From contig JALRCK010000073.1 of the NCBI GenBank assembly GCA_023262305.1, forward strand, positions 1-7,512: a stretch of 7,512 nucleotides of DNA. The letters run 5' to 3'. Below the pieces are notes generated by a model. The model was given only the letters and a program-made list of their open reading frames with translations, had not been told where the DNA came from and made no database searches. Positions 6,118 through 7,512 of the stretch are shown here, piece by piece (the stretch's first letter is position 1; every line of letters starts with the position of its first letter). The position numbers and the translations under genes were made by a program. The stretch comes from Deltaproteobacteria bacterium. Its GTDB lineage: Bacteria > Bdellovibrionota_C > UBA2361 > OMII01.

Positions 6118-6208
6118 CTCAGACCGGAGTCGGACGGGCGCGCCACGGTAAGTTTTGCTTGATATTTGCTCAGCTTCGTATCACCCTGACGACACGGAGA
6201 CCTAAGAG

Positions 6209-6706
6209 ATGCGCTCACCCAGAGAATCCCAGTCACCCGAGGCTAACCTAAATGAAGGCACGGCGGACCCATTTGAAGGTCTCACCCGTATCGAGGTTGA
6301 TGTAACGATTGAGGGCACCACCATCCTTCATCTGGAGCCAATCTCACACTCGATCTCCTGGTGCATTCAACCGCACGGTACGTCCGACCTCGCCTCAACG
6401 CGGGTCCTTCGCCCTGAGGACCGCGTCACTATCACCTCACCTGATGGACGGGCTCTCTTCGACGGCCCACTGACGGGGACTTTTCACTTACTCGATCCAG
6501 TTCGCGTCTACCGGACAATTAACGGACGTGAACCACCTCCGGCTGGTTTTGTGATCTATTGGAGCCCTCGCGCAGTCGACCCGCACACATGGCTCTCGTT
6601 TTTTGAGGGACGCAACAACATACAGGTACACCGCCATTCAACCGCTCTCATCCCGCCAGAACACGCGGCGACCGTTGCCGAGAGGATGCGGGTCGTTGGT
6701 GTTTAA
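6209..6706 (+). CDS. hypothetical protein, 165 residues, predicted beta-rich
   Basis: No family is recognised. The first 25 residues are polar and likely disordered. From LTRIEVDVTIEGTTILHLEP (25-44) onward the alternation of hydrophobic residues suggests a beta-sandwich or barrel. Aromatic/proline patches include SWCIQPHG (50-57) and FVIYWSPRAVDPHTW (114-128). There is no signal peptide or membrane segment, so it is probably cytosolic. The ATG has GGAGA (6196-6200) 8 bases upstream, a good SD. It follows the DUF429 gene on the same strand by 91 bp, so co-transcription is possible but not shown. In that gap a weak TTGCTT (6155-6160) and TATCAC (6179-6184) pair could be its own promoter. It ends 12 bases before the converging 257-residue gene. 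Confidence 0.75.
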   Translation: MRSPRESQSPEANLNEGTADPFEGLTRIEVDVTIEGTTILHLEPISHSISWCIQPHGTSDLASTRVLRPEDRVTITSPDGRALFDGPLTGTFHLLDPVRVYRTINGREPPPAGFVIYWSPRAVDPHTWLSFFEGRNNIQVHRHSTALIPPEHAATVAERMRVVGV

Positions 6707-6719
6707 CGAGGCGACCAAC
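6691..6719. terminator. inverted repeats at the converging gene ends, possible shared terminator
   Basis: Several alternative stems overlap the two stop codons: GTTGGT (6695-6700) with ACCAAC (6714-6719), TCGTT (6693-6697) with AACGA (6705-6709), and GGTCG (6691-6695) with CGACC (6712-6716). None has a following T-tract on either strand. A bidirectional terminator is plausible from position, but the structure is weak. Confidence 0.22.
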
Positions 6720-7492
6720 TAACGGTTCAGCGCCCACGCAAGGGACACTACCGGATTTTCCGGCACCCGCCATGCAGCACCCACGCGATCCTCTGCGTGG
6801 TATCCAAGAAGCATCGCCGCGCTACTTGCGACACCGGCAGCTCCTGCGCAGTCACATGTCATCGGCGGTGGAGGGCTATTCACAAGCCTCTGAGCCGCTT
6901 TGACTTCGCGATCGCGCAACGACGCTGCCCATAACTTGTGCCACAGAGACTTCGAATCTGGATCCTGCGTGACAGACTGAAGGTGCCCTACTACGTTCAA
7001 ACAGATCTCGGCGTCCAACAACAAGGTCCCAAGCTCGTTCCGTTCATCATCAGTTAATTGACGCGAGCGGGGAACATCAAACAGGGGCGCCCACTCATCG
7101 ACATCCGAAAGGCGTGTGTGCACCTGCACCGGTAGAGCCTCAAGACAGACCTTGAGCCCCATTGCGACGGGTCGATCAATAAATTGGCATAGACGCACGA
7201 GGTCTACGCTATCTCGGCGCATCGAGTCCACAAGACGGGAAGCAGCCTGCCCAAGCTTCAGCGCTGAAAACACGTCCTCAATCCGATGGATCGCAGAATA
7301 GAGCGTGCTATCTGGCGAGCCCTCTCCACTCCCTTTGCGCACCACGAGACTCCCCTCAATCGCCCCTTGAGAGAGGCATGTGGAGCGCGCCAGCTTTCCT
7401 TGCGAAAGAATCTCTGCCGCCTGGCGCTCAGCACTACCTGCAACTCGCACAGGGAGTGATCCATCATCACGAAGCTCAATCCTCTGCGCCAT
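6719..7492 (-). CDS. hypothetical protein, 257 residues, mainly helical
   Basis: No family is recognised. The N-terminal 20 residues are strand-like and polar (IELRDDGSLPVRV). Residues 60-185 look alpha-helical, with segments such as IHRIEDVFSALKL, SRLVDSMRRDSVDLVRLCQF and TDDERNELGTLLLDAEICLNVVGHL. The C-terminal part has a proline run followed by a Cys-x-Cys patch (PPPPMTCDCAGAAG, about 208-221) and a small-residue stretch before LLGYHAEDRVGAAWRVP. There is no signal peptide and no clear membrane helix. The ATG at 7492 has only a weak GGAT nearby, and the frame remains open to the window edge, so the true start may lie outside. It converges on the 165-residue gene. Confidence 0.7.
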   Translation of the reverse strand: MAQRIELRDDGSLPVRVAGSAERQAAEILSQGKLARSTCLSQGAIEGSLVVRKGSGEGSPDSTLYSAIHRIEDVFSALKLGQAASRLVDSMRRDSVDLVRLCQFIDRPVAMGLKVCLEALPVQVHTRLSDVDEWAPLFDVPRSRQLTDDERNELGTLLLDAEICLNVVGHLQSVTQDPDSKSLWHKLWAASLRDREVKAAQRLVNSPPPPMTCDCAGAAGVASSAAMLLGYHAEDRVGAAWRVPENPVVSLAWALNR

Positions 7493-7512
7493 GAGATCCG
7501 CATCGATTCGCC

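Noticed and set aside
6076..6144. Two GGCGCGCC palindromes (6076-6083 and 6137-6144)
   Set aside because: One lies in coding sequence and both are simple GC palindromes; no further symmetry or T-tract suggests a terminator or operator.
7258..7503. 81-codon minus-strand frame beginning upstream of the 257-residue gene
   Set aside because: It overlaps the 257-residue gene in another frame and its product is Arg/Trp/Ser-rich with no protein-like pattern.
1..7512. tRNA, rRNA, CRISPR arrays, insertion sequences and phage genes
   Set aside because: No cloverleaf-like segments, regularly spaced repeats, transposase motifs or phage structural genes were seen on either strand by eye.

Overview
The window is bacterial: compact genes, short spacers, Shine-Dalgarno (SD) sites and standard-code stop codons. 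Base composition is moderate, by eye slightly above half G+C. No rRNA, tRNA, CRISPR array, transposase or phage gene is visible. A Sec-exported, cysteine-rich, multi-module protein and many unrecognised genes suit a Gram-negative environmental lineage, for example one of the former 'delta-proteobacterial' groups. That placement is only an impression; nothing here fixes the taxon.

Layout. Bases 2-145 (+) may be the 3' end of a gene entering from the left. Bases 146-396 hold no convincing gene. Five genes then run leftward on the minus strand. In transcription order they are an orotate-PRTase-like phosphoribosyltransferase (5319-4822), a NUDIX hydrolase (4788-4234), an MFS transporter (4237-2870), an unrecognised 135-residue protein (2618-2211) and a secreted cysteine-rich protein (about 2016-397). 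Divergent from the PRTase, across only 36 bp, are a DUF429 protein (5356-6117, +) and an unrecognised 165-residue protein (6209-6706, +). An unrecognised 257-residue gene (7492-6719, -) converges on the latter, and its reading frame stays open to the right edge.

How the genes fit together. PRTase, NUDIX and MFS form the one clear operon: a 33 bp gap with a near-ideal SD, then a 4-base GTGA start/stop overlap. A PRPP-using enzyme, a nucleoside-diphosphate-type hydrolase and a permease suggest nucleotide or nucleobase salvage, clearance or transport. This is inference from gene order. The 135-residue and cysteine-rich genes are each preceded by 167-251 bp of non-coding DNA with candidate control signals, so they are probably separate transcription units.

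Most worth a second look: the PRTase/NUDIX/MFS set with divergent DUF429, the cysteine-rich protein with repeated GxxC...GxC...C(V/I)P modules and no visible protease domain, a DnaA-box match overlapping a putative promoter, a two-unit direct repeat next to a G7 tract upstream of the cysteine-rich gene, and an exact 13-base match to the common Illumina adapter end at 2785-2797, which should be excluded as an assembly artefact.
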